This document shows positions 25,301-35,680 of a stretch of 48,522 nucleotides of DNA, one piece after another. Both the position numbers and the translations under genes were made by a program. The notes under the pieces were generated by a model. That model had not been told where the DNA came from, did no database searches, and worked only from the letters and a program-made list of their open reading frames with translations. Origin of the DNA: Chrysochromulina tobinii (Eukaryota; Haptophyta; Prymnesiales; Chrysochromulinaceae); contig JWZX01002568.1 of the NCBI GenBank assembly GCA_001275005.1, positions 1 to 48,522 of the forward strand, read 5' to 3'. Within the stretch, counting starts at the first letter, position 1. Every line of letters starts with the position of its first letter.

Positions 25301-28136
25301 CCGTGGGCAGAGCGCCATACTCGCAGTGCGCCAATCCAGCCGCCAGCTGCGCCAGCTGCGCCGCGGGCCCCTTGAGCGCAAAGGGTGCCTTTTCTCCCGG
25401 CCATTCAGAGATGAGCTGCTTCTCGCCACCCACCTGTGCCGCCTGCTGCTCGTGCTCGTGCACCCACTGGCGCACGAGCAGCCGCAGCAGCTCGGGCCAC
25501 GTGTCGCGTGAGAGCAGCGGCAGAGCGTCGCTCAGGCTCGGCGTGCCGAGCGCGGGCCCAACCGCCAGTGGCACGACGACCGAGGGGGCGTCGTCCACCA
25601 GCGGAGCGGGCGTGCGCTTGCGCGGGGAGGGCGCGGGCATGCTCGACGGTGCCGCCCGCCCACGGGCGCCGTGCGGAGCACTTGCATGCGCACGCGAGGA
25701 GGTGGGTGCATGCGCCGGTGGCGGTACCAAGGGGGCGAGCGTGCCCGGCGCGCCATTGCTGCCGCTTTCGGCCACGCCGGGAGTCGACGTGGCGCCAGCT
25801 GTGCCGCCCGCCTCGGCGGCTCCCGATGCCTGAGCGTGCCGTTCCCACGATAGCTTGATGGTCCGCACCTTTTGTCCGTCTGGCCCAACATACATCATAT
25901 ACGATGTCTTCTCTGCTTCATGGCGCACACCGCGCCAGCCGGGCGGCAGCTCGCGCTTGCGCCCCCCTTGTCCGTCTGGCGGAGCTGCTGCCGTCGGAGC
26001 GTGCGTGTAGGGCAGCGTGATGGGCCGCTCCGGCCGCTCCCGGGCGTCGTCCCGGGCGTCGGGGACCTCGGGCGTCGTCCCGGGCGGCGGGCCACCGCCG
26101 ACGTGGGCCATCGAAGCGAGCCGAAGTGGGGCGTCAGGGGCGTCGGGGCCCCCGGGCGCGTTGCTTGGCGCCACGGACGACGCCGAGGCCCCAGCAGGGG
26201 GGAGCAGGGAAGCGGGCGCGGAGGCGGCGGAGCTCGAGGGCAGGTACGTGAAGCCCGAGGGCAGGGCAGGTACGCTCGCCAAGGCAGCGGGATTGGAGCC
26301 TGCAGCGCCCGCGACGGCGCTCGTCCAGGCAGCGGGATTGGAGCCTGCAGCGCCCGCGACGGCGCTCGTCCAGGCAGCGGGATTGGAGCCTGCAGCGCCC
26401 GCGACGGCGCTCGTTGAGCCCGCATGGGCAAACAGGCACGCAGCGGTGCGTGCTGCCACCGGCATCGCCCATGCATCTGGCCGCCCTGCCCACCCCAGTG
26501 GCATGGCCATGCCAGACGCCAGCGGCAAAGCCTGATGCGGCGGCGGCGGTGCGCCCGGCGTCATCGTGGGCGCCATCCAGTTGGGCGGCGCTGTCGTGGG
26601 CGCTGTCGTGGGCGCTGTCGTGGGCGCTGTCGTGGGCGCTGTCGTGGGCGCCGTAGTGGGCGCCATCCAATTGGGCGGCGGCGGCGGCGCTGGGGGTAAT
26701 GGCTGCTGCAGCTGCGGCGCCGCCGCCAGTACATGCGGCAGCTGCATGGCTGACGGAGGCAGCGCTGGTGGCTGCGACGGCGGGAACGGGGCAGGGCCAG
26801 ATGAGGATGCAGAGGCAGCGGAAGCAGCTCCCTCGTTCGTCTCGGCCGGCGGCGGCGGCGCAGCTAACTGTGGAAGGATCGTCGTCTGTGGAAGCTGTGG
26901 AAGCGAACTGCCACAGGAGGCTGTGGAAGCGAACTGTGGAAGGATCGTCGTCTGCGGCGGCTCCGGTACAACGGCACACGCCTCCGCGCCCACTACAGCG
27001 CCCACACCACCGCCTGCCGTGGCGGCGGCAACCTGCTTGATTGCGGCCGCCATCGAGGGCGGCGCCTCGACCGTGAGGGCGTCGTAACTGATCGGATCGT
27101 CCTCCAGAGGAAGCAGCAGCCGCAGCAGTGCTATATGGAGGGCATCCACGGCTGACATGCTGCTGCTGCCGCCGCCGCCGCCGAAGCCGCCGCCGCTGCT
27201 GTTGCTGGGCCCAAAGGCACTGCCGAGCTCATGGAGCGTGGGCGGCGCGCGCGGCCATGCGGCGGGCTGCAGGGCCCCTGATGGGAGCGTGGGCGCGGCC
27301 TCGGCTGGATGAGAAGTGACGAAGTTCTGCCCAAACTGCCAGGCGACCATGCACGCCGACTGCGCCGCCGCCGAGAGGAAGGGCAGCACGGGCGAGGCGA
27401 TACCGTGTTGGAGCGAAGGCGGCTCGCTTTGCTTCTTGCTGGGCGAGCGCGCCGTCGCCGGCGTGCCGCTGCTGCTGCAGCTACCAGCCGCGCCTGCCGC
27501 GCCTGCCGCGCCTGCCGCGGTAGCAGGCCTGCTGGCCGAGCTGGCATCCGCTCCGTCAGCGCCTTGCGTGCCAACGTCGACAGGGTGCGACTGCGTGAAG
27601 CTGCGCATCTGTTTCACCGCCTGCTCGCGATCCTCTTTCGCGGCACGCTTTTTGGCGAGCTTCGCTTGCGCCTCCTCAGCAGCTTTGGCCGCCGCAACCG
27701 CCTTGGCCGCAGCTGCGGCCTTGGCGTTCGCAGTGCGTGCAGCCGATGCGGCCTTTGCGGCCTGCGCGGGCGCGGCGAGCGAACCTCCCGGCGAGCCACG
27801 AGAGGAGCGCAATGGCGACGCCAAGGGGCCGTCGCTGGCAACATCCGCTAAGGGTGATGGCTGTTCCTCGATGCGCAGCGGCGGCGCAGGTGCTCCTTCG
27901 GGCGGTGGCGGTACGTCTGTGTACCGGACGCGCGGGTGACGCTCGCTTGGAGGGGGCAGATGCACGGCATCACGGTCCCCATCATCGTACACCACTACGA
28001 CCTCGAAGCCTGGCTTGTTGCCCTTGCCAAGCTCGTGCTGCACCTCGTGAATCGTGCCCGGGTACCACTCGTCGTCGTCCTTGTAGTATACGCACAGTCG
28101 ACGGCCCACGGCCGGTGCCTGGTCGTCTGCCGACAT
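22350..28136 (-). CDS. Tudor-MBD-like-DDT-WHIM-PHD chromatin protein (two exons)
   Basis: Two long frames join across an 81-nt intron (24366-24446) into a 1,901-residue protein: exon 1 is 28136-24447 and exon 2 is 24365-22350. The ATG at 28136 replaces an upstream TTG. In order: a Tudor-like fold ([20 protein letters not shown]...VVYDDGD, about 10-75); disordered Ala/Pro/Thr repeats; an MBD-like motif ([14 protein letters not shown]...YVGPDG, about 725-765); a DDT-like helical region ([19 protein letters not shown], about 867-957); a Glu/Lys/Arg coiled coil; a WHIM2-type motif ([20 protein letters not shown], about 1144-1163); and a C4HC3 PHD finger ([20 protein letters not shown]...CPPC, about 1736-1782). 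DDT/WHIM proteins form the non-catalytic subunits of ISWI remodelers, and PHD fingers read histone H3 tails. A remodeler subunit or chromatin reader is inferred. The MBD and DDT calls are weaker. Confidence 0.75.
24366..24446 (-). other. 81-nt GT-AG intron with duplicated splice junctions
   Basis: On the coding strand the intron starts gtgacgagtccgagcgcc and ends ctccctcatcag. Exon 2 then begins gtgacgagcctgagcgcc, almost identical to the intron start. The length is a multiple of three, but the intron carries an in-frame TGA at 24395-24393, so it must be spliced to join the two frames. Internally it consists of three or four imperfect copies of atgacctccct. Confidence 0.8.
26279..26413 (-). 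repeat. 45-bp in-frame minisatellite, three copies
   Basis: Three near-identical 45-bp units (plus-strand form gcagcgggattggagcctgc) encode the repeated peptide [15 protein letters not shown] in the disordered region of the chromatin protein. Confidence 0.8.
26583..26665 (-). repeat. 12-bp in-frame repeat encoding (PTTA)n
   Basis: About six units of ggcgctgtcgtg on the plus strand encode [12 protein letters not shown] in the disordered region, flanked on both sides by a PPNWMAPT-type peptide. Confidence 0.8.
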
Positions 28137-28586
28137 CTTTTTGTCGAAACACTCGCGGCGTGCGTCTTCGCGCGGCGCGCGCGCGCGTGCGTCTTCGCGC
28201 CGCCGCGGCTGTGGTTGCAATGTCAAGTCAAGTCAAGTCAAGTTTATGCGCGGGGCAGTTACTGCTCTCCGCACCCGACCAGAGTCCAGTTTTGGGTTGC
28301 CCAACGCCAGCTTCCTTAAAGTTTTGTCGAACATGTAGATCTAGAAACGCATTCTTTAACACACGTTCACAAACAAGTGTTAGGCTCTTTCTTTCACGCC
28401 ACTCTGCATGCCTTCGACTCGAAGCGATGGTTCCGAGAGCGAAAACGCACCGGTGGACGAGATCGCCATCTCCGGTGGCTCAAACTTTAGTACTCGCTTT
28501 CGCGGCGGCTATTCCTGACGGCCGGCGCCTTGCTCAGTCTATCGCCGCGGCCAATTCAGAGCTCGACGTTCGTTGTGCCATCTCGC
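28137..28586. promoter_or_regulatory. Divergent promoter region with GTCAA/TTGAC array
   Basis: A 450-bp gap between the divergent chromatin-protein and ankyrin/RCC1 genes. At 28222-28243 it has four units of gtcaa, which is TTGAC on the sense strand of the minus gene, about 86 bp upstream of its ATG. A long gcgcgc run lies at about 28175-28185. Confidence 0.5.
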
Positions 28587-31500
28587 ATGGAGCACACCAT
28601 CTGGTCGCTAGCTCGCACGGGCGCCACCGCCGAACTGTCCAAGCTCGTCACCGACCCTGATGCTGAGGTTCCCGTCGACCTTGCCGACGACAACGGGGTC
28701 ACCGCGCTCATGCACGCGGCAGCTCATGGGCACGAGGAGTGCGTCTGCAGGCTCCTCGAGGTGGGCGCGAACGCGGCGCTGCAGGACCGCGAATCGGGCT
28801 ACTCGGCCCTCCACCGTGCTTTCCTTGGCTGCAAGCTTGCGACAGCCGCTGCGCTCGTGCGAGCTGGCGTGAGCGTGCACGAGCCGTTAGACCACGAGGG
28901 GCTGTCGCCGCTCGAGCTGCTGCACATGGTGTACGGCGAGCGCCCGCTTACGAGCTCCGCGCGCCCCCCCTTTGGCGAGGTGTACACGTGGGGCGATGCA
29001 GGCTGCGTGGCGCTCGGGCGCGCAGGGGGCTCGAACGCGCGCACCGCCTCAGCCGGCCGCGTCGAGACGGGCGGACGCATCGTGGGTCTGGCCGCGGGCA
29101 AGTATCACACGTTGCTCATAGACAGCGTCGGCCACGCCCATGCCTGCGGCCTCGGCGTCGGTGGCCGGCTCGGGGTCGGTGACGAGGTCGCGCGCGCTGT
29201 GCCGTGCCGCATAATGCTGCCGGCCGGCCGGCGGGTGCTGTGCGTGGCGGCGGGCCTGGACCACTCGCTGCTAGTGACAGCGTGCGGCGAGCTGTACGCG
29301 TGGGGTGCGGCCGGCACGCCCCTAGGGTTCGAGAGCGCCGAGAAGGACGCGCCGACTCTCTCGCCTCGGCGCGTGAAGCTGCCGCCGGCCGCAAGCAACA
29401 CACCTGCGCCCCTCGCGAGCTCGGTCGCCGCGTCTGCAGGACACTCGCTCGCCGTGTCGCGCTGCGGCAAGGCGTTCGCGTGGGGGCGGCATCACAAGGG
29501 GCAGCTCGGCCTGCAGACGACCCTCACCGAGGTGAGCACGCCAAGGCGCATCGAAGGCCTCGCCCATACCACGGTCCTGTCTCTCGGGGCGGGAATCGAG
29601 CACTCGGTCGCAAGCACCGCTGAGGGGCATGCGTACTGCTGGGGCTTTGGCGTACCCACGCCGCGCAAGGTGAAGATTGACGCGAAGCTGACGCTGCCGA
29701 AGATGCGTGACGGCGCGGCACCCCAAGGGATGCGTCGCGCACGCCCGTGTGTGCTCGAGGTCGCATGCGGGCTCTCCCACTCCGCCGCGCGCACCTCGGA
29801 TGGCGATCTCTTTGTGTGGGACGCGAGCCATTCGCCAAGGCACGTGCCACTGCACGGGCATCGGGCGGTGAGCGTGTCGGCCGCGCGTTACTCCACCCTC
29901 GCTGTCACGGAGGACGGCCACGTCTACTGCTGCACCGAGCATTGGCATGCCGGTTGGGCACCGGCTGCTGAACGCGTCATTGAGCTTTCCCAGGTGAGCA
30001 TCGCCGTTGCGGCTGAGCACCACTGCGCCGCCATCGTCGAGCTGCGCGTGCCGCCGCTTCCGAGCGTGCCGCGCCCGCCAGTGGACGCCCTCGCCGCCCC
30101 CTCTGACCTCTACGCCGGAGTGTCCATCGAGTTCCTCGGGGGCACCTCCCTCAACGGCACGAAAGCGAGCCCTATGGGCGGCCTCCCTGCGCGGCTCGCA
30201 TGCACCGGCGTGGACGAAGAAGATGGACTCAAGGACGATATCGTAGATGGCAGCGCCTCGGAGACCTCGGAGGTCGGCGAGGGCGGCGCGCCGGTCTCCG
30301 AAGGCGTCCCTCTTCCCCGTCAAGGGCTCGGAGTGCCCTCATTGAGTCGCCTGTGCGAGCAAGTTCTCATGGACGGCGTGAGCGCGCGTGGCGTCTTGCA
30401 GCAGCTCTACATGGCAGACACCATCGGGGCGGAGGCACTGAGCACCTTCGCGCTTCAGACCGTACGCGCCAACCTGCGCCTCGTGATGCGCAAGCCCCTC
30501 TGGACGCACCTGCCGGCGCACCTCGTGTCGCACCTTCGCCTCAGCCTGCTGCGAGAAACGCTCGCGGAAGACGTACCTCGATGGGCCGCACTGCCTGAGG
30601 CGGATGCGCCGGCGCCGTCGGCGGCATCGTCCGACGGCTCGCCGCTGTCGCTCGCGCTCGAGTGCGGCTTCAGTGCCGCCGAGTACGCCGCCAGCGCGGC
30701 GGCGAGCGCCGTGCTGCACTCGCCCACAAACTCGCCCTCGCTCTCGCCGACGATGTGCCCGGCACAGCGCGCGCGCCAGCTGCGCAAGAAGCTCAAGCAG
30801 ATTGACGAACTCGAGCGGCGGGCGAGCGCCGCCGCCGCCGTCGCTGCCGAGGGCGGCGAGGGCGGCGAGGGCATTGCGCCCCCGATCTCGACCAATCTCG
30901 CCCCGATCTCGCCCAGTCTTTCGCCGGAGCAGAGGATCAAGGTGCGTGCACGCCACGCGATCGAGACGGAGCTTGCGGCGCTGCTGCGGGCTCATCCGCA
31001 GATTGCGCCCGCCGCCGCCGCCGTCGCCTCAGCCAGCGCCGAGGCCTCGTCGTCCTCCGCGCTCTCGCCCGGGCTCTCGCCACCGCTCTGCCCTCTGCCG
31101 CCGCCGTCGGCAGCTTCCATGTATGAGGGCGCCAGCCGCTGCTCGACGGGTCTCTATGAGGTCTCAATCAGGTCTCAATCAGATCTCAATGAGGGCACCT
31201 CGAAGGATCTCACTGAGGTGCTGCCCTCGGCAGCGGCGCCCCGTGGCTTCTCCTCCGGCGCCCCATCCACAGGGGTGAGCCTGCTTCGAAGGCCGACGAC
31301 GCCCGTCGTGTCCGGGTCTGATCTCGAGTCTGATCTCGAGGGGCTCGTTGAGGTGGCGCAAGCGACGCGCCTGCCGCTCAACGCGGCGCGAGTGCTTCTT
31401 GAGGCTGCACTGTTCAACCCTGCCGCTGCGATTGGGCTCCACTTTGGCGACGCCGTACCAACTGCCGACGCGCCGCTGCGTGCCGCGCCGACGGGTACGG

Positions 31501-31761
31501 GCAGCGGCGCGTGCAGTAGCGACGGCAAGAAGAAGAAGAGCCAGAAGAGCCTCCAGAAGAAGGCGCCGACGGTGCTGGAGGTCGTCGAGGACGAGAAAGT
31601 GCGCGCCGCGAGAGAGGCTGATCGCGTCGAGTCCGAGCAGAGGGAGCAAGCGGAGCGCGAGCAGGCCGCACGCACTGCCTCCATCCCCGGGTGGGGCTAC
31701 GTGCACGCGCGCGCCGCCCCCGTTGCATCCCTCAGCGAAATCCAGCGGAGCGAGGCCGAGC

Positions 31762-31797
<36 letters not shown>

Positions 31798-32953
31798 CGC
31801 GCTCGGCCGCTGTTCCCCATGGGGCCCTCAACATCCTTCACTTCGTCAAGATGGCGGCGCCGGCCAGCTCCGCCGCCGCGCCCGCCGCCGCGCCCGCCGC
31901 TGCGCCCACCGCCGCGCCGCGCAAGCCGGTATCGGCATGGGGTGCCTCGGCGCCGGCGCCGACGCCGGCGCCGGCAGCGGCAGCGGCTGGTTCCGTTTCA
32001 ACTCCTGGAGAGGGTCCGGCGACGCCGCTCAAGACGACGCCGCTCAAGACGACGCCGCTCAAGAGCCCGCAGGCACCGCCGCCTGTCTCTCCGATGACGC
32101 CGCTCCCACCCGCACGTGCCGGCTCGCAGCCCCTCGCGGCTCCTGCCTCTCCGATGACGCCACTCCCACCCGCACGTGCCGGCTCGCAGCCCGCGCCCAG
32201 CTCCGCTGGCACGAGCGCCATGATGAGCGCTGAGGGGCTCGAGGGCCCGGTGATGACAAAGCCACTCACAGTCCTCGACTTCATGGGGTGTGGCACCGGC
32301 GGCCGCTCGCGCCAGCGTAAGGGGGGGGGGATCTTCAAGGGGGGGGGGATCTTCGCCTCTGTGATCATCGAGCAGCCATCGAGCTGTGAACCGCCATCGA
32401 GCTGTGAACCGCCATCGAGCTGTGACCATCACGCTGGCGCGGACGCTGCAAGTGCGCAAACGACGACGCCGCCTGCGCGGCCAGTGTGGGGCGGCAGTGC
32501 GTCCAAGGCGGACGGCAGTGCCACGTCACTCTCGTCCATCTTCGCGCAGCAGCGCGCCGACGATGAGCGCAAGCACCACGAACGCTCGTTACGACGCGCG
32601 CGCCCGCCCGGTGGGACTGGCAGCTGGGGCGCCGGACTGAGCGCATCGTCTCCCCTGCTCGGCCCGAGACCTGCCGCGCCGCCGTCGCAGTCGCAATGGG
32701 GCATGCTGCCCGAGCCGAGCTTTGTACCCCTGAAGGACATCCTGGAGCAAGAGCATTCACAGCTGGAGCAGCAGCGGCTCCTCGAGGCCGAGGTGAAGGA
32801 GCAGTTCCGCATCGAGCGCCTCATTGCCCAGGAACGCCAAGCGGCCGCAGCTGAGGCCGCAGCCCTCGCGGGCGGCGCCAAGGGGGCGCGGGGCAACGGC
32901 AAGGGCGCGGGCCGCCGTGGCAGATGTGGCGATTCCACATCCCAGGAGCAGCA

Positions 32954-32989
<36 letters not shown>

Positions 32990-33308
32990 GCAGGATCGCA
33001 AGGCGCCGAGCGACCATGCTGCCACGTCAGGCCAGAAGGAGGCTGCTACTACCGGGGCGGTGTCGACGGAGGCCGCCCAGCTCGCCGCCAAGCCCAGGGC
33101 CGCCAAGGGCACTGCCGATGGCGGCAAGGGCGGCGGTGCCAAGGGCAGTGTCAAGGGCGGATCCAAGGGCGCCGGCCGGGGCGGCGGCAAGACTGGCAGC
33201 AAGGGCCGGGGCCGAGGCTGTGGATGCGAGAATGAGGACGCGATGGCAATTGCGCCGCAAACCACTGAAACCACTGGGATCGGCGACACGCTGGCTGCAC
33301 TGGTGTGA
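28587..33308 (+). CDS. Ankyrin / RCC1-repeat / UBA-like protein (IBtk-like)
   Basis: A 1,573-residue protein from the ATG at 28587 (MEHTIWSLARTGATAELSKL). Residues ~1-115 are ankyrin repeats (NGVTALMHAAAHGHEECVC, GYSALHRAFLGCKLATAAAL). Residues ~131-485 are RCC1-type repeats (EVYTWGDAGCVALGRAGG, AAGKYHTLLIDSVGHAHACG, AAGLDHSLLVTACGELYAWG), a predicted beta-propeller. A helical region follows (LSRLCEQVLMDGV, LYMADTIGAEALSTFALQTV; about 586-640), like the helices after the BTB fold of IBtk. Near 915-955 is a UBA-like segment (AARVLLEAALFNPAAAIGL). The C-terminal third is disordered with two poly-Gln tracts, SLSEIQRSEAE and PLKDILEQEHSQLE motifs and Gly/Lys-rich ends. The order resembles IBtk, an adaptor of cullin-3 ligases, but a clear BTB core is not visible. 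A ubiquitin-adaptor role is therefore inferred. Confidence 0.75.
31763..31796 (+). repeat. CAG trinucleotide tract (poly-Gln)
   Basis: About eleven consecutive cag codons encode poly-Gln after SEIQRSEAER in the ankyrin/RCC1 protein. Confidence 0.85.
32321..32348 (+). repeat. Duplicated 10-G homopolymer runs
   Basis: Two runs of ten G, each followed by atcttc, are duplicated 18 bp apart and encode KGGGIFKGGGIF. The reading frame of the last ~330 residues depends on the exact G counts. Confidence 0.75.
32947..32988 (+). repeat. Second CAG tract (poly-Gln)
   Basis: A mostly pure cag run with one gag and a closing cgg encodes a second poly-Gln stretch near the C terminus of the same protein. 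Confidence 0.85.
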
Positions 33309-33782
33309 TTGTGACTTTGCATCGCCCCCATACGGCATAACAATCTATCACGTGATCGTGGGCGTGATAAAGTCGAGCCGTACCACAGAACCGAGAGGAA
33401 GACCGGCAGGCGACGGTTGCGACGGTTGCGACGGCTCCGACTAGCAGAGCCCGGAGCGGCGTCTCTCATTCACTTTCCGGCGGCGTTCGAACCCGGCGCC
33501 GGGTCCCGGCGGGGTCCCGGGCGGGGCGTAACCCGGCAACCCGGCCTATGAGCTATGTGCTATGATCTCGAAAATTCGGCCGGTCGCTTCTACTTTTTTG
33601 TTTTTATGCCGAGGACTAAAATGTCGTATGTACGGTTGATTTGGAGACGCCATGACAAAGAGGGACACACTGCTCCGCCTCGCCAACCTCCGCGAAACGC
33701 CCCTCAGCGACCCCCTCTGCGGGGCGGGGGAGAACTGTGTGAACTCGGACCCGCTGCAGCGTGCACAGCGCAGGACTGTCGC
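33309..33782. other. Convergent intergenic region
   Basis: 474 bp. It includes gacggttgc repeats at about 33411-33437 and a GC-rich inverted stretch (cccggcgccgggtcccgg) near 33493-33511. No gene recognised. Confidence 0.4.
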
Positions 33783-34250
33783 CTACATGAAGGAGATGTT
33801 GTCCTTGGGCGTGCCCCATCCGGTGGGATCGGAGACCGCCTTGGACCTAGTGGCCGCCGTGTTGAGCCCGTCGTTGCGCCACATGCCTGCGAGAGCGATC
33901 GCATCGGTGAAGCGCCCGTTGAGGCCAAAGCCCTCGTCCTTCCAGTGCACGGTGCGGTAGAGGTTTCCGGTGTCGTACGTGTGCTGGCCGGTGATCGGGT
34001 GCACCTCGGTCGAGCGTGCACCGACCTTCCACGAGGAAGCGGTGTACCGTGCGTTACCGTAGGGCATTGGCGCTGGGGCACGTCGGTCGACCAGCACGCG
34101 GCGGCCCGATGCGCCTTGAAAGGACCACACTTTGGCGTCCTCCTCTGGTATGACCTCCACCTTCGCCACCGCTCTCCTCAGATTGTTCACGTCGTTGGCG
34201 AGCGACGCCGACGCGATCTGCACCGACCGCAAATCTGGGATGTTGGCCAT
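33783..34250 (-). CDS. Small basic protein of unknown function
   Basis: A 155-residue protein from the ATG at 34250 (MANIPDLRSVQIASASLAND). It starts with a predicted helix (LANDVNNLRRAVAKVEV). It continues as an unusual Trp/Tyr/Gly/Asn-rich, little-helical chain: KVWSFQGASGRRVLVDRRAP, GNARYTASSWKVGARSTEVH, HTYDTGNLYRTVHWKDEGFG, ending WGTPKDNISFM. The low repeat content and aromatic spacing suggest a genuine conserved protein. Extended Tyr/Gly/Pro chains like this occur among ciliary microtubule-associated proteins, but I recognise no specific family. It is head-to-head with the PP2C gene, 107 bp apart. Confidence 0.7.
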   Translation of the reverse strand: MANIPDLRSVQIASASLANDVNNLRRAVAKVEVIPEEDAKVWSFQGASGRRVLVDRRAPAPMPYGNARYTASSWKVGARSTEVHPITGQHTYDTGNLYRTVHWKDEGFGLNGRFTDAIALAGMWRNDGLNTAATRSKAVSDPTGWGTPKDNISFM

Positions 34251-34357
34251 GCGGAGACCGTTCGCCTCCGCTGCGCGTCGAGTTGCAGATCGCGTTCGCC
34301 TCCGGACGAGGGCTGCTGCGAACGGTCTGCGCGTTGTTTTGGGCGCTTTTGAACGAA
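34251..34357. promoter_or_regulatory. Short bidirectional promoter region
   Basis: Only 107 bp lie between the start codons of two divergent genes. If both starts are right, the 5' UTRs overlap or are very short and the promoter is shared. The PP2C start could instead be a downstream Met. Confidence 0.45.
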
Positions 34358-35389
34358 ATGACGAGTTCAATGAGGAGCTTGAAAGTCGTCTTTCCAGAGG
34401 TGTGCAGCAAGGGAGGTGGAGCGGGAAAGCCGAAAGGAACTTTTCGTCAGCTAACTTGGAACCCGTCGATGCGTAGTACCCGCGGACTGCGTCTCGCTGG
34501 CCGGATCATTCATTCCGTCTCGGCCATGGCGTCGCTGGAGGGCTTGCGAGCGATCCGCATAGAAGCGGCGGCGACGATGCTGCCGCATCCGGAGAAGGCC
34601 AATACCGGTGGCGAGGACGCCTTCTTCGTGCAGAACAACGTGTTCGGAGTCTTTGATGGCGTGGGGAGCTGGGCTTCGCACGGTGTCGACGCTGGTGCCT
34701 TCTCGCGCGCGCTCTCAGCAGGCACTGCCTCGCGCCTTCCAGAACGCGTTGGTCACTCCTCATACTCCGTGCTGGAGCTCGAGAAGGCGCTCGAAGCAAG
34801 CCTCTCGCAAGTGTCTGTGCTCGGATCGTGCACGGCCTGCATGCTCTGCGTCGACTGCTCATCCTCAACGCTGTCAGCGCTCAACCTGGGAGACAGCGGA
34901 TTCCGCCTCTTCCGTCAGCTGGACTCCGAGGCTGGGGCGCCGCGACTCGAGATGGGCAGCCGGCCGCAGCAGCACTTCTTCAACTGTCCTTTTCAGCTCG
35001 GCGGCGATAATGCTGACCGGCCTCGCAATGGGGACCGCTACACGCACGCGGTCCAGCCCGGCGACCTCATCGTGCTCGCGACTGACGGGCTCTTCGACAA
35101 CCTCTTCGACGACGAAATCGGCGCGCTGCTGGCCAAGGGTGGCACCATCGAGCAGCTCTCGGAGCGCGTAGCCTCAACGGCACGCAAGGTGAGCTTCGAC
35201 ACGAAGCGGCGCTCGCCCTTCACAGTGGAGGCGCGCGCGCAGGGCTACAACATGCCGGGCGGCAAGGTGGACGATGTGGCCGTGGTGCTCATCAGGGTGC
35301 TTAACGGCGACGTTCCGGGTGGAGCACAAGACGAGGACGAGGATGCCCGCAGCCGCCGCATGAGCAACGAGCTGCGTTCGAAGCTTTGA
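34358..35389 (+). CDS. PP2C-family Ser/Thr phosphatase, PTC7/PPTC7 type
   Basis: A 343-residue protein from the ATG at 34358. The catalytic domain starts at about residue 65. PP2C metal-binding and fold motifs are visible: NTGGEDAFFV, FGVFDGVGSWA (metal-binding Asp), GSCTACMLCVD, ALNLGDSGFRLFR, QQHFFNCPFQL (typical of PTC7), DLIVLATDGLFDNLFDDEI (second metal Asp) and GGKVDDVAVV. By family knowledge it is a Mg/Mn-dependent phosphatase; yeast Ptc7 and animal PPTC7 act in mitochondria on coenzyme Q synthesis and mitophagy, and plant relatives also act in plastids. The basic N terminus (MTSSMRSLKVVFPEV, RSTRGLRLAGRII) suits an organelle presequence. The Met before ASLEGLRAIR is an alternative start. 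The C-terminal tail is Asp/Glu/Arg-rich. Confidence 0.92.
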   Translation: MTSSMRSLKVVFPEVCSKGGGAGKPKGTFRQLTWNPSMRSTRGLRLAGRIIHSVSAMASLEGLRAIRIEAAATMLPHPEKANTGGEDAFFVQNNVFGVFDGVGSWASHGVDAGAFSRALSAGTASRLPERVGHSSYSVLELEKALEASLSQVSVLGSCTACMLCVDCSSSTLSALNLGDSGFRLFRQLDSEAGAPRLEMGSRPQQHFFNCPFQLGGDNADRPRNGDRYTHAVQPGDLIVLATDGLFDNLFDDEIGALLAKGGTIEQLSERVASTARKVSFDTKRRSPFTVEARAQGYNMPGGKVDDVAVVLIRVLNGDVPGGAQDEDEDARSRRMSNELRSKL

Positions 35390-35680
35390 CATGAGGGGGC
35401 CTGCGAGATGGTCTATTTACCTCTCCTTTTAATTGATGCTTATTATCTGATGCGAGGTAGGTCACTGTGGGATGTGTGGGACGAGTCTATAGAGTTATTA
35501 CTTGCCTGGCCCCGCCGCACACGATCCGCAGACACGCCACCCGGGCCACGGCGGTGCGACGTGCGATCTCTAAGTGAATCTACACTGGCCGCGGCACCGT
35601 CTTGTATCTGGTTGGCATGATTCCTACTTCCATCCTCTACCCGTGCGACCGCTCCGGAGCCGGTCCGGAGCGTGGCGTAC
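35390..35680. other. Convergent intergenic region
   Basis: 291 bp between two converging stop codons. Locally AT-richer sequence at about 35410-35450 may hold 3'-end signals. No gene recognised. Confidence 0.35.

Noticed and set aside
24592-25833. 413-codon Ser/Ala-rich plus-strand ORF
   Set aside because: Antisense of the charged coiled-coil region of the chromatin protein; its composition follows from the complement.
26583-26665. CRISPR-like array
   Set aside because: Direct repeats are adjacent, in frame and without spacers; they are a coding minisatellite.
33480-33512. tRNA B-box-like sequence (gcgttcgaacccggc)
   Set aside because: No matching A box, acceptor stem or anticodon arm could be formed around it on either strand.
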